DNA from: Argentina anserina
Lineage: Eukaryota; Streptophyta; Magnoliopsida; Rosales; Rosaceae
DNA length: 64,000 nt
NCBI RefSeq assembly: GCF_933775445.1
Contig: NC_065872.1
Coordinates: 23,498,001 to 23,562,000 of the forward strand
Direction of reading: 5' to 3'
Within the stretch, counting starts at the first letter, position 1; every line of letters starts with the position of its first letter. Shown here piece after piece: positions 22,582-34,710 of this stretch. The notes under the pieces are model-generated. The model did no database searches. It saw only the letters and a program-made list of their open reading frames with translations, and had not been told where the DNA came from. The position numbers were made by a program, and so were the translations under genes.

Positions 22582-23918
22582 CTTGCATCAGATAGTAACT
22601 TTGAGGTATATCCACTTGATGCATTTTCTGTTATTGATCTTGTTGGAGACTTCTTCATTACTTTGTTGGTATTCATTCTTCTATGTGCAACAAAAATTAG
22701 GCTGACAAGTACAACTCCTCCAAAAATCCCACCAACTATACCTAATGCAAGAATTGATTTAGAAGCTCTTTTTTGCTTGCTTCTCTCTGGGATGATTCCA
22801 ACCGCTAATGCTTCATTGCGGCAATATGGAAGTGGATGTTGACTCTGATTTCCAACTGATAAACAATTCCTAGCATACAAGACAACATTGTCCTTAGAAT
22901 CCGACAGAAGACATGTAGGTAAGCTTCCAGCCAGCAGATTTGAGGACAAATCAACAGATTGAAGCTCAGCATTGCAAGACAAATTTTCAAAAAGCATTCC
23001 TGTGAGTTTGTTTTGTGAAACATTAAGATAGGTTATGGAAGGTAGAGATAGCAATGTTGGTGGAAATGGCCCGACAAACATATTGCAAGAAATATCAAGC
23101 CGTTCTAACTGATAATAGGAGCTCACTTCAGCAGGTATGCCAGACCTAAATTTGTTCTTACTGAGTACAAGGGTCACCAACTTCTTGCCAAGTTTAGGAA
23201 ACTGAGGACCAAAAGCATTATCATCCAATTCAAGAACTTGAAGATTTGTCAAACCACTAAGATCAGGAACTTCCCCAAACAAGTGGTTATGAGAAAGCCC
23301 AAGAACTCGAAGACTTTCCAAACCACTCAATGTGTTGGGCAAAGATGCATTCAACAAATTCTTCTTTGCACTAAAAACAGCCAGAAGAGGGAATGAACTC
23401 ATCCAATCTTGAAGTGGTCCAGAAAACATGTTATCATCAAGAACAATTGTTTGCAGGTTTGACAGTGATGAAAGCTCTTGAGGGATGACACCATAAAGGA
23501 AATTTGAAGTAACATTAAGTATTTCCAATGCTGATAATTTTGAGATTTTACCAGGCAAAGGTCCCCATAAACCAAGAGAGACCAATGTGAGGACCTTCAA
23601 GCTAGGAAGTCTGACAAGAGTCGTGACAAACAGGTTCATTGAGAAGTTTTTTGGCAAGAGAGGAGCATTTTTTTCACCAATTATATGCAGCTGGGTTATT
23701 TTTCCTTCATAGCATATGATTGTGAAAGACAAACTTGGTTCAATGTTGCAAAAATTTGAATATTTATATGATCTACTGAAAACAGCAGGAAGGTTTAAAA
23801 GTCGCTGAATTCTGAGAAGGGTGACAGCTTCGGAGGATGAATTGCCTTTGGCATGACTGACTGAAAATAGAATGACAAAAAGAATCAAATGCATCAAAAG
23901 GGGTGATACTCTTGCCAT
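19902..23918 (-). CDS. LRR receptor-like pseudokinase, At3g03770-like
   Basis: Seven exons, 23918-22583, 22317-22184, 21665-21425, 21064-20859, 20772-20720, 20545-20437 and 20174-19902, encode 783 residues (Arabidopsis At3g03770 is about 802). A signal peptide (1-23) is followed by leucine-rich repeats at about 105-345, a transmembrane helix at about 388-410, and a kinase-like domain from about 470. The glycine loop GEGSHG is present, but the VAIK lysine is Arg (VAIRCLK), the HRD motif is absent (the region reads GLYSNNLKITDVLLD) and DFG is replaced by SSYN. It is therefore predicted catalytically dead, as are its relatives. GYTSKLLSDARYISQTMKLG matches the family juxtamembrane region. A further exon of 5' UTR probably starts at 24041. 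CT and CA repeats adjoin the first splice donor. Confidence 0.92.
22532..22577. repeat. (GT)n(GA)n microsatellite next to a splice donor
   Basis: Read on the minus strand, (CT)n then (CA)n begins within about six bases of the first splice donor (GCAA|GTAATC, 22582-22581) of the receptor gene. Confidence 0.9.
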
Positions 23919-25533
23919 GGCACTACAAGAAGAATCAAATGGAGGTTTGGACGAGCTGCAGGGATATTCTCAATGAGAGACTATGCTCTGCATTACTGAT
24001 CCCAATCACTACAGCTCTGCTTGATGTAGCATAACAGACCCCTGCAATCATATCAACATCATATAAAAGCATTTTTAATACGTCTGAAGATTGAGATTCA
24101 AACATTGTAAAAATAAATCCTTACAATCATGTATATTAGCATCATACTTAAAGATTTTATATGTGTATGCAGTTCTATAGTCATATATTAGGATTAAAGT
24201 CAGCATTGGAACAGATCAGTGAGACAAAAGTTAGTGCCAAATGTAACTTGACATTATCAACAACTTGAGGTTGACATATTTCTATCAAGATTTGTACAAG
24301 AAGTAATGAAAGCAATTTATACTTAATTTTCGCGTTGCGAGTGGCTCCTATTATATCCCAACTGGATATAGCTAGTAAGGATTCATGAAGGTTTACCTCA
24401 ACAAATTGGCCAATTACACCTCCAGAAGCACACGAAAGCCTCTCGGCTAAATTAACGATTTTGATTTCCAAATGAAGTCGGTACTTGCTGACCACCTGCA
24501 GCAAATTCCTACAATCTCTGAACTGAAAGAAAAGAAAAACTCTAAATTAATCTCCAGAGAAAAAGAAAGAAATATTAACTGCTTTAGTAACACCAGAAAA
24601 TATTTCGAACCACTCATTCAAAAGACAACCTCTTTCAGTTATCCCCTCGACATGTTCCTAGCAGACAAATGTAAACTGAGTTTCTTCTCCAGAAGTCATT
24701 TTCTGTTTGCATCACAGATTCACAGTCACAACAAGACAATCTACATCCAGCGACAAACAAAGTTCAAACAAACACTCCCACATTCGTGTTCTTTTTCTTT
24801 CGAAAATAAACCCCCCACAAAGCCATCATTCTTCTCTCTTTATTTTCAGATATGCTTTATGAAAGGGAAGCCATAGTTGGACTGGAACTAAAAGCAAAAG
24901 ACTGAAAAGAGAAAAGAGAGAGATTCTAACAGGGAAGAAGGGTGGCTTTTTGGGTTTCTCTGTGTGAGAAAGCTATAATGCTCTGATTGTGGAGTGCACT
25001 AGGAAGTAGGAACTGCATTGGATTCAAATGATTGGAACCCACATACAGTAATACATATAGATATAGAGATATAAAATAAATATCGGAAATATGCTAGAAT
25101 AAAAGGTAGGCAGGCACTAGCTGTAATGTAAGCTTTCGCTTTCTTCTGGGTCTCGCGAGCTTTGGCTTTCCATGGTCTCTTGTCACATTGTGATGTCGTC
25201 TGGCCCACTGTTTACATGATCTTCGACTGCTTTTGCCGCCTCTTTCCTCTCTCTCTCCTCCATTGTAATTTGGCCGGAAAACAAACTTAACCGGAAGGGA
25301 AATCTAATGTTTTCCATGAGCAAGTAAGAGCAAATACTGTATGACTGAAGATCAGCTGTCCCCATGGTCCAAGTTCCCGAGGAATTTTTCGATGTTAAGG
25401 TAGCAGCATCACATCGGAATACCTAATGGTCTTCCCTCCCAATTTTACTTTCACGTGGAATTTAATTAAAAAATTTAGGACAGATTATAAATACCAAGTG
25501 TCGAACTTAAATTATATAATGAATAAAATATTT
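23919..25533 (-). other. Receptor 5' UTR, leader introns and promoter
   Basis: A consensus acceptor (GATTGCAG|GGGTC) ends at 24042 on the minus strand, suggesting a leader intron upstream and an untranslated exon of about 120 bases before the ATG. Farther upstream, to about 24950, the sequence is A/C-rich with several possible splice sites. A 26-codon open frame starting ATGGAGGAGAGAGAG lies at about 25188-25265. I see no supported gene. Confidence 0.4.
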
Positions 25534-26348
25534 GTGACACCTTATATTTTATGTATATCAAATTTAATTTGTATTTATTCAATTCTTATTTTTTTAACAG
25601 CTTTGTCAATTTTGTTAGTTGACCGTCAAAAAAATCCGTTAAGCCGTTAAAATGTCTAGAACACCCCAAATTCAAATCAGATTTTTTTCTTTCTTTTCTT
25701 CTGCCTTTTTTATTTTCTCTTTTGATTTTTCTTTTTATTTTTCTTGTTTTTAAATTTAATTCACCATATGTGCTATCAAATATATATAATTGTAATCAAC
25801 ACAAATTATCAAATATATTTATTTATTTATTTATATAAATATAATATGACAGTGCTATCAACATAAAATGTCAAATTTCTCATTAGTTCATCATAAAAAA
25901 TCCTCTTAGTATTAACCTAGAGAGAAATAGTATTAATAAAAGTGTTAAAGAAAAATATTTATAAAAAAAAAGAAAGAAAGAAATTTTTTTTTTGTGCTTA
26001 TGGGGTTAAAGTATAAGGTGACAAATAAGAGTTAAAAGTATAAGGTGTCATAAGTATTTAATCATACAATTATATATATTTGATAGCACATATGATGAAT
26101 TAAATTTAAAAATATGAAAAATAAAAAGAAAAATCAAAAGAGATTATAAAAAAGGCAGAAGAAAAAGAAAGGAAAAAATCTGATTTGAATTGAGGGTATT
26201 CTAGATATTTTAACGGCTTAACGGAATTTTTTGACGGTCAACTAACGGAATGGACAAAACTGTTAAAAATAATAGTTGAAGGATATACATATTAAATTTG
26301 AAAGTAGAAAGACAAAACTATTTTTACACCTAAAGTATAAGGTGTTAC
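25534..26348. mobile_element. Foldback (long inverted repeat) element
   Basis: Two arms of roughly 260 bases are inverted copies. The left arm runs from GTGACACCTTATA through TTGACCGTCAAAAAA, CCGTTAAGCCGTTAAAATG and AATTCAAATCAGATTTTTT to ATATGTGCTATCAAATATAT. The right arm has the same blocks reversed and ends TATAAGGTGTTAC. The centre, about 25800-26065, is very AT-rich and carries an internal extra copy of TATAAGGTG(A/T). There is no open reading frame. Confidence 0.83.
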
Positions 26349-26413
26349 AAGTATTTAATCCTTATATAATTGTTAATCAAATTTTCCTAATTATAAGATG
26401 ATCATCTAATTTA

Positions 26414-26766
26414 AGGGTATGTTTACTAATATGTAATGGGATTGGCAAGGAATAAGATAGAGAAGGAATGTGAGATGAGTCATTCCCAATTTCACATCCT
26501 TGTATTTACTTGTAATCCGGTATCATAATCAATAATAGGATTGATTCTATTTTATGTGTTTACTAACATGTATGAATCAGAATCCAAAATAAGAATCATA
26601 TATAATTATAGGGGCATTTCTGGATTATCAATAATTGATGAGGATAATTTTGAAATAAAAAATTAATTCTCTCTTAAAGACGAAGGTTGGTAAACATCAA
26701 TTTTATGGGGGAATGTGAGTCACTCCTTATAGAGTCATTCTCTTTCCTAATTAGTAAATATGTCCT
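26414..26766. mobile_element. hAT- or Harbinger-type MITE
   Basis: The left end, AGGGTATGTTTACTAAT, pairs with the right end, which reverse-complements to AGGACATATTTACTAAT. The 'xTTTACTAA' ends and internal GGAATGnGAnTCATTCC motifs are typical of abundant small plant MITEs. The target duplication is unclear in the A-rich flanks. Confidence 0.75.
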
Positions 26767-27614
26767 AAATAAAAATTAAATAATGGTCAACAAGGTTTAA
26801 ATAAAATTAGAAAACAGTTTTTTTTTTCACTTGTTTTGCTCTTTCTCACACTCATCTTCTTCATCTTTTTTCTACTTTTTCTAACTTCGGCCAAAACTTT
26901 GTTATCGGGCGACTGATTTGAGTATGGTTGGTATTGTTGGAAAGATCTCTCGCTCTTTCATTTACTACCATACTCACTCTGAACCGATTACCGTACAACG
27001 CAGTGTGAAATACACAATTGACATTGGCAGGGAAGATGTTGGAGGCAACTTAGGGTTTTTCTCCAATATTGGCTCTAAGTTGAAGATTTTGATGGCTCTT
27101 CAGTAGCTGGCGGTGGTGTGGCGTGGCCAAGGTTGATATTGGCAGTTTGCAGCAGTGGCCTAGGATATTGATTCGCTAATATGATTTGAGGAGTTATTTG
27201 TTTTCTCTTTGTATTGATACGCGTCTGCAATCCTTGGGTGTAAAGCACGTATTATACGGATCCGATTCATCAAAAACTCGTTTGTTAGTACTTTATGATT
27301 CGATTAACATTGTTGTCTGCTCTAGTACTATAATATATTTGGATGGTCTTCTTTCTAGCCAATTTACGAAATAAAGAGCAAACGAGGGCACTTCGAAGTG
27401 CTTTTCTCTCCCCAAAAAAAAAGGGTAAAGAAGTGCTAATCCATATATCTGACACCGAGTACGTAATGCTAAATTATATCACATTAAGAAAAATTAAAAA
27501 GAACTAGGAGCAGCCTCCTACAATCTACCATAACCAACAACAACATGTGGTTTTCTGAAGCCTTTCTTTTGTTAGGCTTCCTTGTTTCCAAGGTCTTTTC
27601 GTTCGACCAAGCAA
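26767..27614. other. Intergenic, possible retroelement debris
   Basis: Contains a 62-codon frame (26918-27106) and a run near 27290-27370 that ends in GAAATAAAG, reminiscent of a LINE 3' end. Neither can be assigned. The right end holds the 3' UTR of the cysteine oxidase gene. Confidence 0.3.
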
Positions 27615-29777
27615 CTATATAGACTCAATTATCCCGGGACCCAAGTACTCGATTCCATCCATTTCTGAGTTATCAGGCACCTCAATCTCTTCCAACCAAC
27701 CATAATCGCCTTCCTCTTCAACTACTGTTGTATCTGCATTCAAACATGGACAGATCAGTTCCTTGTTAATTGTAGACTCGAACATGATTGCTTCATAATA
27801 ATACCAACTTCCAAATAGGATAGTTGTCATGATGATCAACGTCAATAAGATGGTCAAGAAATTAAAAGTTCTTTTAATAAATTGACTAGTTAATTACTTG
27901 AATAAGCATCATAGGGATGTTCTTTGTAATATGAGCAGTCCCGGCCATCTTCTTTGGAATAGGGAGGTCCAAACACATCAAGCACTGCACAAGGAGTTAT
28001 GGCAGTGAAGGCGTGGATGTTGCCACCAGTTGTTGGATATAGTACTGATGTATTGCAAGGGGCAGTGTATATGCTATCTGCTTTCAACTTTGCTAATCTC
28101 ACTGCAAATCAATAAACCATCAACAAATTTAAGTGAGGATAATGTTAATAGTACTTGATTCATCTATCAACAAATTCCACACACAAGCCTAGAGGGTTTA
28201 AAAAATTAAGAGAGGCTAACATTGAGAAACATCTGAATTCTTGATGGGGTCAACCAAATCATATGATTTGATGTGCATCTTGCCCAGTAGAAGCTTACTG
28301 AAAACAGTCATTCCCGGATGGTTATGCAGGGGGATAACACCAGTAGCTGGAATAAAGAAACAGCACAGCTGCATGCACATACAACAAATATTAACTATTA
28401 AGAGAAGCAATTTAAACTCAAACCATATATGAGGCTCATGGCGAACAAAATAAGTGGGATTTAAAAGCGCAGTGCAAAGAAGCAAGCAGTGGTATTTACC
28501 GAAAAGTTACTGCACTTGTATATTGTCGTATATGTTACCCTTAGATTCCCTTTGACCTTAGTTTCAGGCTTAAAGAACGGCAAATTGCTGCTTAGCCCAA
28601 CATCTTCTGGCTTAATTTTATCTACACAAAGATTATGAAACCGAGTGAGTTACTAACTAGCCAATCTATTGTATACCATCAAAAACCAGTTTGAGAGCTA
28701 CAATCGATGGTGGTCATTTGTAAAAGATTAATGTCTCTGTCATGTAATATACACATGATAAAGATACTGATTCTCATATCTCACTGCTTGCTAGCATTTT
28801 CTAAACCACCAAAGTATGCATGGCTTACACAGAAGAGGAAATTTTTTTTCTTCTGGCTGACATCAAAATACTATAACCCATCTTCACCACATTTATAACA
28901 TAGTTACTAAAACAACTCAGACATTTTTTGTTTTAGTTTTTATACGCTCAGACATATTCTTTACAACAAGCAAATCAAAACCAGCTAGGTCCAAACTCGA
29001 CACAAACTAATTTCTGATGCAACGGGACCGATCAATGCCTAATATAGTCAAAATGGACAAATGAGGCTAAGACCAATATTTGAATTACAAAAAGAAGCAA
29101 ATTCAGGAAAATATCGAATAATTCATTGTTTTAGAAACGTAGTTAGTTCTTTGCTCTCATTTTTTCAAGGCACTCATGAATGAGCTCCGAGCTTCTAATG
29201 GAGTTGTCACAGGACAACCTAGCTTGACCTTGTACGGTCGTACCACCGTATCAATGGATTTATTTTCAATTATTGCCAAAAAAAGAAGCAACATTTATCC
29301 TAGCACCATTTGTAAAAGAAGTGATTCAATTCGCAACTTAGAGCGTCATTATAAACTGAGTCCAAACAAAAGAATCATTCTTCTGCGTTAATTCTCATGG
29401 CAAAAGCATATGTGCTGATCTATATATAGCAAAGCTATTGAATATACACAATTCGAGTTTGGACCAAAATAGAACAGATGAAGGCATAAAAATCAAATCA
29501 ATCATAGTAACTTACCTAGAATGCTGCACAGTTCCTGCACATGGTGAGGATAAGGAATAGTTCCAATGCCCTTGAACACGTCTCTACACGAAACAAAGAG
29601 CCGCTGCAGGGCAGAATCAAAAGAAGAATGCTTAACCTTCCTGTTCTTGCTGCAATTCTTTCTTTTCCTTATGACCTTACTCTTCATATAACCAACATGA
29701 TGATGATGATGCCCAGCAACATTAACCTTATTGTGATGATGATCCCTAGCCTGCTCTACCAACCCACCACCCTCCAT
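27615..29777 (-). CDS. PCO: Plant cysteine oxidase (N-terminal Cys dioxygenase)
   Basis: Five exons, 29777-29516, 28621-28500, 28368-28221, 28101-27898 and 27733-27615, give 284 residues. The N-terminus is basic and His-rich. From about residue 60 the PCO/ADO fold begins ([13 protein letters not shown]...[10 protein letters not shown]). Iron ligands are visible as H143 and H145 in [16 protein letters not shown] and H207 in [26 protein letters not shown] is the usual C-terminal block. PCOs use oxygen to oxidise N-terminal Cys of ERF-VII factors and so mark them for the Arg N-degron pathway; they act in nucleus and cytosol as oxygen sensors. I chose ATG 29777 because upstream codons in this frame lack an ATG and reach a stop. 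A-type (PCO1/2-like) seems likely, but this was not tested phylogenetically. Confidence 0.92.
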
Positions 29778-30082
29778 TAAGATATCAATTGATGCCTCGA
29801 TCTCCAACTTTCAACACCATACAAAACAAACTGATCGATAGGTATGGTACGTAACTAGCTTCTTCCTTTCTGGGCTGTCAAATTGATCTGGGTGTCTGCT
29901 CAAATGCGGAAGGGAATGAGATGTGTCGGAAGACGTATAAACCGAATGGGAATATACCAGGAACTGTAGAAATGAGAGAGTTACAGGTGCTATACTATTT
30001 CTGGGTATGGCAGGAGGAACCGGGGTGGGAGATTTAAATATAAATAGCCAAATGAGGGAAGTCGGGGTGGAGAGCAGAACCA

Positions 30083-30093
30083 AAACCAGGGGC
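30083..30093 (+). promoter_or_regulatory. Candidate hypoxia-responsive promoter element (HRPE)
   Basis: AAACCAGGGGC fits the HRPE core AAACCA(G/C)(G/C)(G/C)GC bound by ERF-VII factors in Arabidopsis hypoxia genes, which include PCO1 and PCO2. It lies 306 bases from the PCO start codon, in the orientation opposite to the gene. A near-match in gene orientation, AAAACCAGGGGTCG, lies at 30201-30214 with one core mismatch. Confidence 0.5.
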
Positions 30094-30513
30094 GACATTG
30101 TTGAATTATAAGTTCGGATGCAGTTTCGGGAAAAACTAAGGAAAATGAGGTGAAGTGGTGCCCCCAGAGGCCATAGATTGAGTTGAAACTGGCGGTTGCC
30201 CGACCCCTGGTTTTGGGAATCCCAACTTTTGAAGGCCGCCTAACTCACCAAATGACAAAATGCAGTAGTCCCAGTAGCCCATTATATTTACAAATCCACA
30301 CAAGCGAGAAAAAACAACAACAAAAAAGAACAAAAGAGACTGTATAAACAACATGAAACAGAGCATTGTCATTATCTATTAGCCCCATGCTGAAACCAGA
30401 TTTGCGTGGGCTTTGTCCTTAAAGCCAGGCCAAGCCCGCTTACATTTGGTCACCTTTGTTCTCTCTCTGTCATATCTCGTTATCCGATCAAATCTAGTAG
30501 AGTTTACCTCCCC

Positions 30514-30548
30514 CGTTACGATTACGATTACGATTACGATTACGATTA
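30514..30548. repeat. (GATTAC)n hexanucleotide repeat
   Basis: About five to six perfect copies of GATTAC in tandem. Confidence 0.93.
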
Positions 30549-30865
30549 TTGTCTAAAAAATCACACACAGTTTTAAAGATGAAGAAATTATTTTAAAGGG
30601 TCGTTTCAAGATCAAAATGTTAAAAAAAGATCCTAGTTTATCACTTGATAAAAATGTCCCTTATTAAAGAGTGTCAATGATAAAATGATACATTCTTTTG
30701 ACAAAATGATAAAATGGGGCAATTTTCAGTTTTAATATGACATTTATACTCCTTATGCCATTTTTTAACCTAATTTTCACTCGTAACATGATTTTTACTC
30801 CTACCAAACTGATTCATTTCTCTTTTTTGAACCTCTCTCTCTCTCTGGACCAAATCACTATCTGA

Positions 30866-31111
30866 GCCACCGAACTCGCCAATGAGATCTCCTCCGACCT
30901 TTCTCATCTCTCATCCTCACTTAAAACACCACCGACACCTTTCTCGCGATCTACGGCTTCAGCACCGACTCCAATGACTTTGCTCGCGATGGAACAAGAG
31001 GAGAAGGAGGAGGCTAGGCTAAAGCTTGAGTTTTTAGGAACTACAACTAAGTGGTCAAGAACGACGATGGCTCAGCATACTATATCTCCTGATACTAGAT
31101 CGGAAACATGA
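30866..31111 (+). pseudogene. Gene-like fragment inside the TIR element
   Basis: This frame is open for 81 codons without an ATG at its start, from just after a TGA (30863-30865) to a TGA at 31109-31111. It reads ATELANEISSDLSHLSSSLK at the start and later MEQEEKEEARLKLEF. Local GC content is higher than in the flanks, and the residues look like protein rather than intergenic translation. I could not name a parent gene. It may be an exon captured by the element. Confidence 0.4.
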
Positions 31112-31689
31112 CATCAACCTTGACTCCTCCATAGTTATCCTCTCAAAATTGGTGATAATATGAGTCTTAGCTTCAGTGATCGACGCATCAAGCATCAAAT
31201 TCCATCGATTCACAATCATGTTGAAGCAAGGTTGTTTATGATTTTTTTTATCTCAAATCTGATTGTTTAGTTATGAGCTTGAATATATATGATGCTTTGA
31301 TTGTTGTATAATTCAATGATAGCCCCTCGGCATTGACCTTGCTTAAATGCTGTTTTTTCATGTGTTTATGAATTAATGCATATAAGGTGTTTGATAAAAG
31401 TTCTCAATGAGCTTGTGAATGTAGAAAAACCTAGCGTTTAGGAATGTTGCTAGTGTTAATGGTGTGGTAATATTACAATGAGTTATTTTTCACTTACTAA
31501 GGTACTGATGTCTACCTAGCCATTTAATTATTGACAATTTCTATTTTGATTCATGGTGTGGTAACTCCTACATTCTTCAGTTTCATATTGTGGCTTGTTT
31601 CTTTTCAAATCGAGGTATTTTGGTCAATATATTGAAGTACAGTGTTGGGTTTAATACCATACTGCTACAATTATCATTATAGTTACCTA

Positions 31690-34600
31690 ATAGCTTAGAC
31701 AACAGTACATCAGTTACTGCTCCAGTTTCATTTCCAAAATCAACAACATGGCCAATAGCTTGGTAGTTACTGCTCCAGTTACCAATACAGTTACATGTCT
31801 AGTTATATGATCAGTTACTTGAGTAGCTTAGTAGTTGCTGCTTCATTTACCAATGTAGTTACATGTCTAGTTATATATGTGGTTAGCTATATGATCAGTT
31901 ACTTGAGTAGCTACATGACTAGTTACATAATCATTTACAAGACCAGTTACATGAGCTAGTGACATGATCAAACATGTGATGTTGTCGTGCAGCGGCACAC
32001 TACAAATAATCTGTAACATGACCAATGACTAGTTACTTCGAAGTTACATATCACGTTACCTAAGTAGTTACATGATCAATAAACGAACAAGTCAAACGTA
32101 TCACATAGAGAAATCAACATGTTTAAGCACCTATCCAATGTCGAACTTAAGATCATAATCGGTGGAAGAATAAAGAACAAACAACTAATCAACTACTTGT
32201 ATCAAAATCATTTTCAACTTTGAATGATTAACATATGTAACATCAACTACTTGTCTTACTCACACATGCAATATAAGAACACACCGAAAATTAATCAAGA
32301 ACATAAACTCATGGCATAAAACCTAAAATCATTGAATTAAAATTGAAAACCTTAATTCATCATGTCATTCAAAAGTTACAAATATCTCATAGACAAGAAT
32401 ACAAATAACTTTAACAAAACCTAAATATAAATCATCCAAGAACAAGAAAATAAAAACCCGAAAACTAAACATGAAGATCATAAAGTTACACTTTATAATT
32501 CTCCTCCCAAGGTTCCTTAATAAGGTAGCATGAAATCTTCAAGAGTATGGTATCCTATGCTCCTAAGCTTTGGACAGAAAATATGGTGAAAGGTGGTGAA
32601 TTCAGATTCTATGGTTCTTGGTGAATGAAAGTGTTTAGGCAGAGCTTTGGCTATACTTTTGTGCAAGGTTGATAATATTTTTATGTAGAAATGAGGTGCT
32701 ATATATAGAGGAAGAAACCCAAGGGAGGCTCGTCACAAAGTCCACAAAGTTCAAACCAAATTGGTTTAGGTTTCCTAGATTTTCTCAATTAGGCAGATCT
32801 GACATTTGTGGCTTGTTGTGGCCATAACTTTCTCTAGAAAATAGATATTGATGTGATTCCAACGACATTTGAATATAGACTTCCGTAGCTTTCCATCCAT
32901 ATATTATGCATTGTCTGAATCATTGTGAGCTATTTAGGGGAGTCCGTCAAAGTTGGATGACATGCACTGCCAGAATTCAGATTTCTATAAGGATTGTACA
33001 TTAATTGCATATCTTCTTCCTCATTTAATGCTGATTTCTTTTGCCAAAATTTCTTCATTTGAATTAGGGAGGCATCAAGAATCTTAATTGTTGCAGTCTT
33101 GTTTGAATTTTCTTACCTCTTCTCATTAATTTGCTGCATGTCTTCTTTGACTTTCTTACCTCTTCTCATTTATTTGCTGCATGTCTTCTTTGACATTATT
33201 TGGTGCAGAAATTTAAGATGATTCTAATATAGATCTGTGCTTTTTATGTAGGAGAAACAAGGTCCCAAGTTTCCCTCAAAGCCCTTGTATCAAAAGCAAA
33301 TCAATGGTTGAGATAATTCCACCAAGCTCACTGGACCTCTGAGTAATGATTCGGTCATATCTCCATCTAGGAATAAGATATTGATTTGATTCTAAATCCT
33401 ACAGAAACTAGACTCACACAGCTTTCTATCCATATATGGTATATCTTCTAATTCGATCCGAGCCGTCCAGAGGAGCCCGTCAAAGTTGGACTACGAATCT
33501 TGACAGCTTTATGCTTTTTGCATGGATTGGGTTTTAAGTGCATATCTTCTTCTTTTTAATATTTCTGATTTATATGTATGAAAATATCTTCATATACACC
33601 TTGGAAATCCATCTCCAACTTGGTTTTAGAATCCAACTCTCAATAGGAAACCATTAATGACGCACGACCTCTCCTTATTCCTTGCGCAACTAGGATTCAT
33701 TTCTTTCTTCAACATGGATTTGTATTTCCTAATAAGAATAAGTACGTTAGAAACAAAGAAATAGGAAATGGTGAATCCTACTTGAACAAGAAATCATATC
33801 TCAACAAGGATTTTTAACATCTAGCACGATTTCATCATCAATTCACTCATAATCGATATTAGCTCTACCTAGACACTTATTCATACAAAAGAAACTAAAA
33901 CATACTAAATAAGAGGTAACAAAGAGTAAGAATAGGGCATAAATGCATTAATAACGTCACACTTTGTGCTCCTATCAGTAGTTACAAGACTAATTAGTTA
34001 CTTGAATAGTTACATGAGTATTTGCTAACACGGTTAAGGTTACCCAAATAGTTACTTTATGTTAATAAAGTTACCGATATAGTTATTCATTACATGAATA
34101 GTTACCAAGATAGTTATTCATGTCAATACAGTTATCGTAACAGTTACATAGACAGTAAACTCAATAGTCAATACAGTTACCGAAATAGTTACTTAATACT
34201 AATAGTTATATGGTATTGATGGTGGTTACATGTACATTTACCAACATGCTAGAATGAGGTACAAACTCTCATGCTAATGCTGCTTCTACAATTCGCAATT
34301 GAGTTCAAAAAACTATCTTTGTCTGTAGCTCGTGATATCTATCATCATCATTGCTACTAACGTCCTTTTTTCTTCTACTGCCTAGTTTTAGGGCTATTTT
34401 ATTCTGCATATATAAGAAAAAAGAGATTAATGTAACCTGATATGTACACAGACATACAAAATGCTAGGAGAACAGTTACCAAATAGTAATCACACAGTTG
34501 CAGAACACAGTTACTTAGATAGTTACCAATTGAACCTGTTGCATCTCTCAATATCGCACCTACAAGAAAGTAGTAGTTACACAGTTATCAAACAATTACT

Positions 34601-34710
34601 TAATAGAAACACAACTACTAACATAGTTACATAGATGGTTACCAATACAGTACTTATGCTATCATAGTTACAAGGGCTGTTACATACCAGTTATAGTATT
34701 GGTTACAAAA
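31690..34710. repeat. Degenerate GTTAC-rich minisatellite
   Basis: The motif (C/T)AGTTAC recurs tens of times at irregular spacing of about 10-20 bases, in units such as CAGTTACATG, TAGTTACTTGA and CAGTTACC, at about 31690-32070, 33980-34235 and 34480-34710. The tract is split by LTR-like sequence at about 32070-33979. Confidence 0.7.
32070..33979 (-). mobile_element. Probable solo LTR or LTR-rich retroelement fragment
   Basis: Read on minus, it begins TGATAGGAGCACAAAGTGTG at 33979 and ends near 32070 with ATCA (boundary approximate). A TATA-like CTATATATAG near 32700 would drive transcription on the minus strand. Two diverged internal copies (about 32815-32965 and 33345-33500) share ATAGATATTGATnTGATTC-like blocks, GCTTTC(C/T)ATCCATATAT and CCGTCAAAGTTGGA. 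No gag-pol is present. The GTTAC repeat resumes on both sides. Flanking GTAGTTAC occurs at both ends but may simply be the host repeat. Confidence 0.5.

Larger units (their letters stand above)
29778..30590 (-). promoter_or_regulatory. Promoter and 5' UTR region of the cysteine oxidase gene
   Basis: A TATA-like TATTTATATTTAAA on the minus strand at about 30033-30048 lies some 260 bases above the ATG. Two hypoxia-element-like sites lie 300-430 bases upstream. A (GATTAC)n tract is at 30514-30548. No other gene is supported. Confidence 0.5.

Noticed and set aside
22496..22842. Plus-strand frames rich in CVCV and RERERE
   Set aside because: Translations of the GT and GA microsatellite and antisense of the receptor gene.
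31690..34710. CRISPR-like or regular satellite array
   Set aside because: Repeats are short, spacing is irregular and the DNA is plant nuclear; CRISPR arrays do not occur here.
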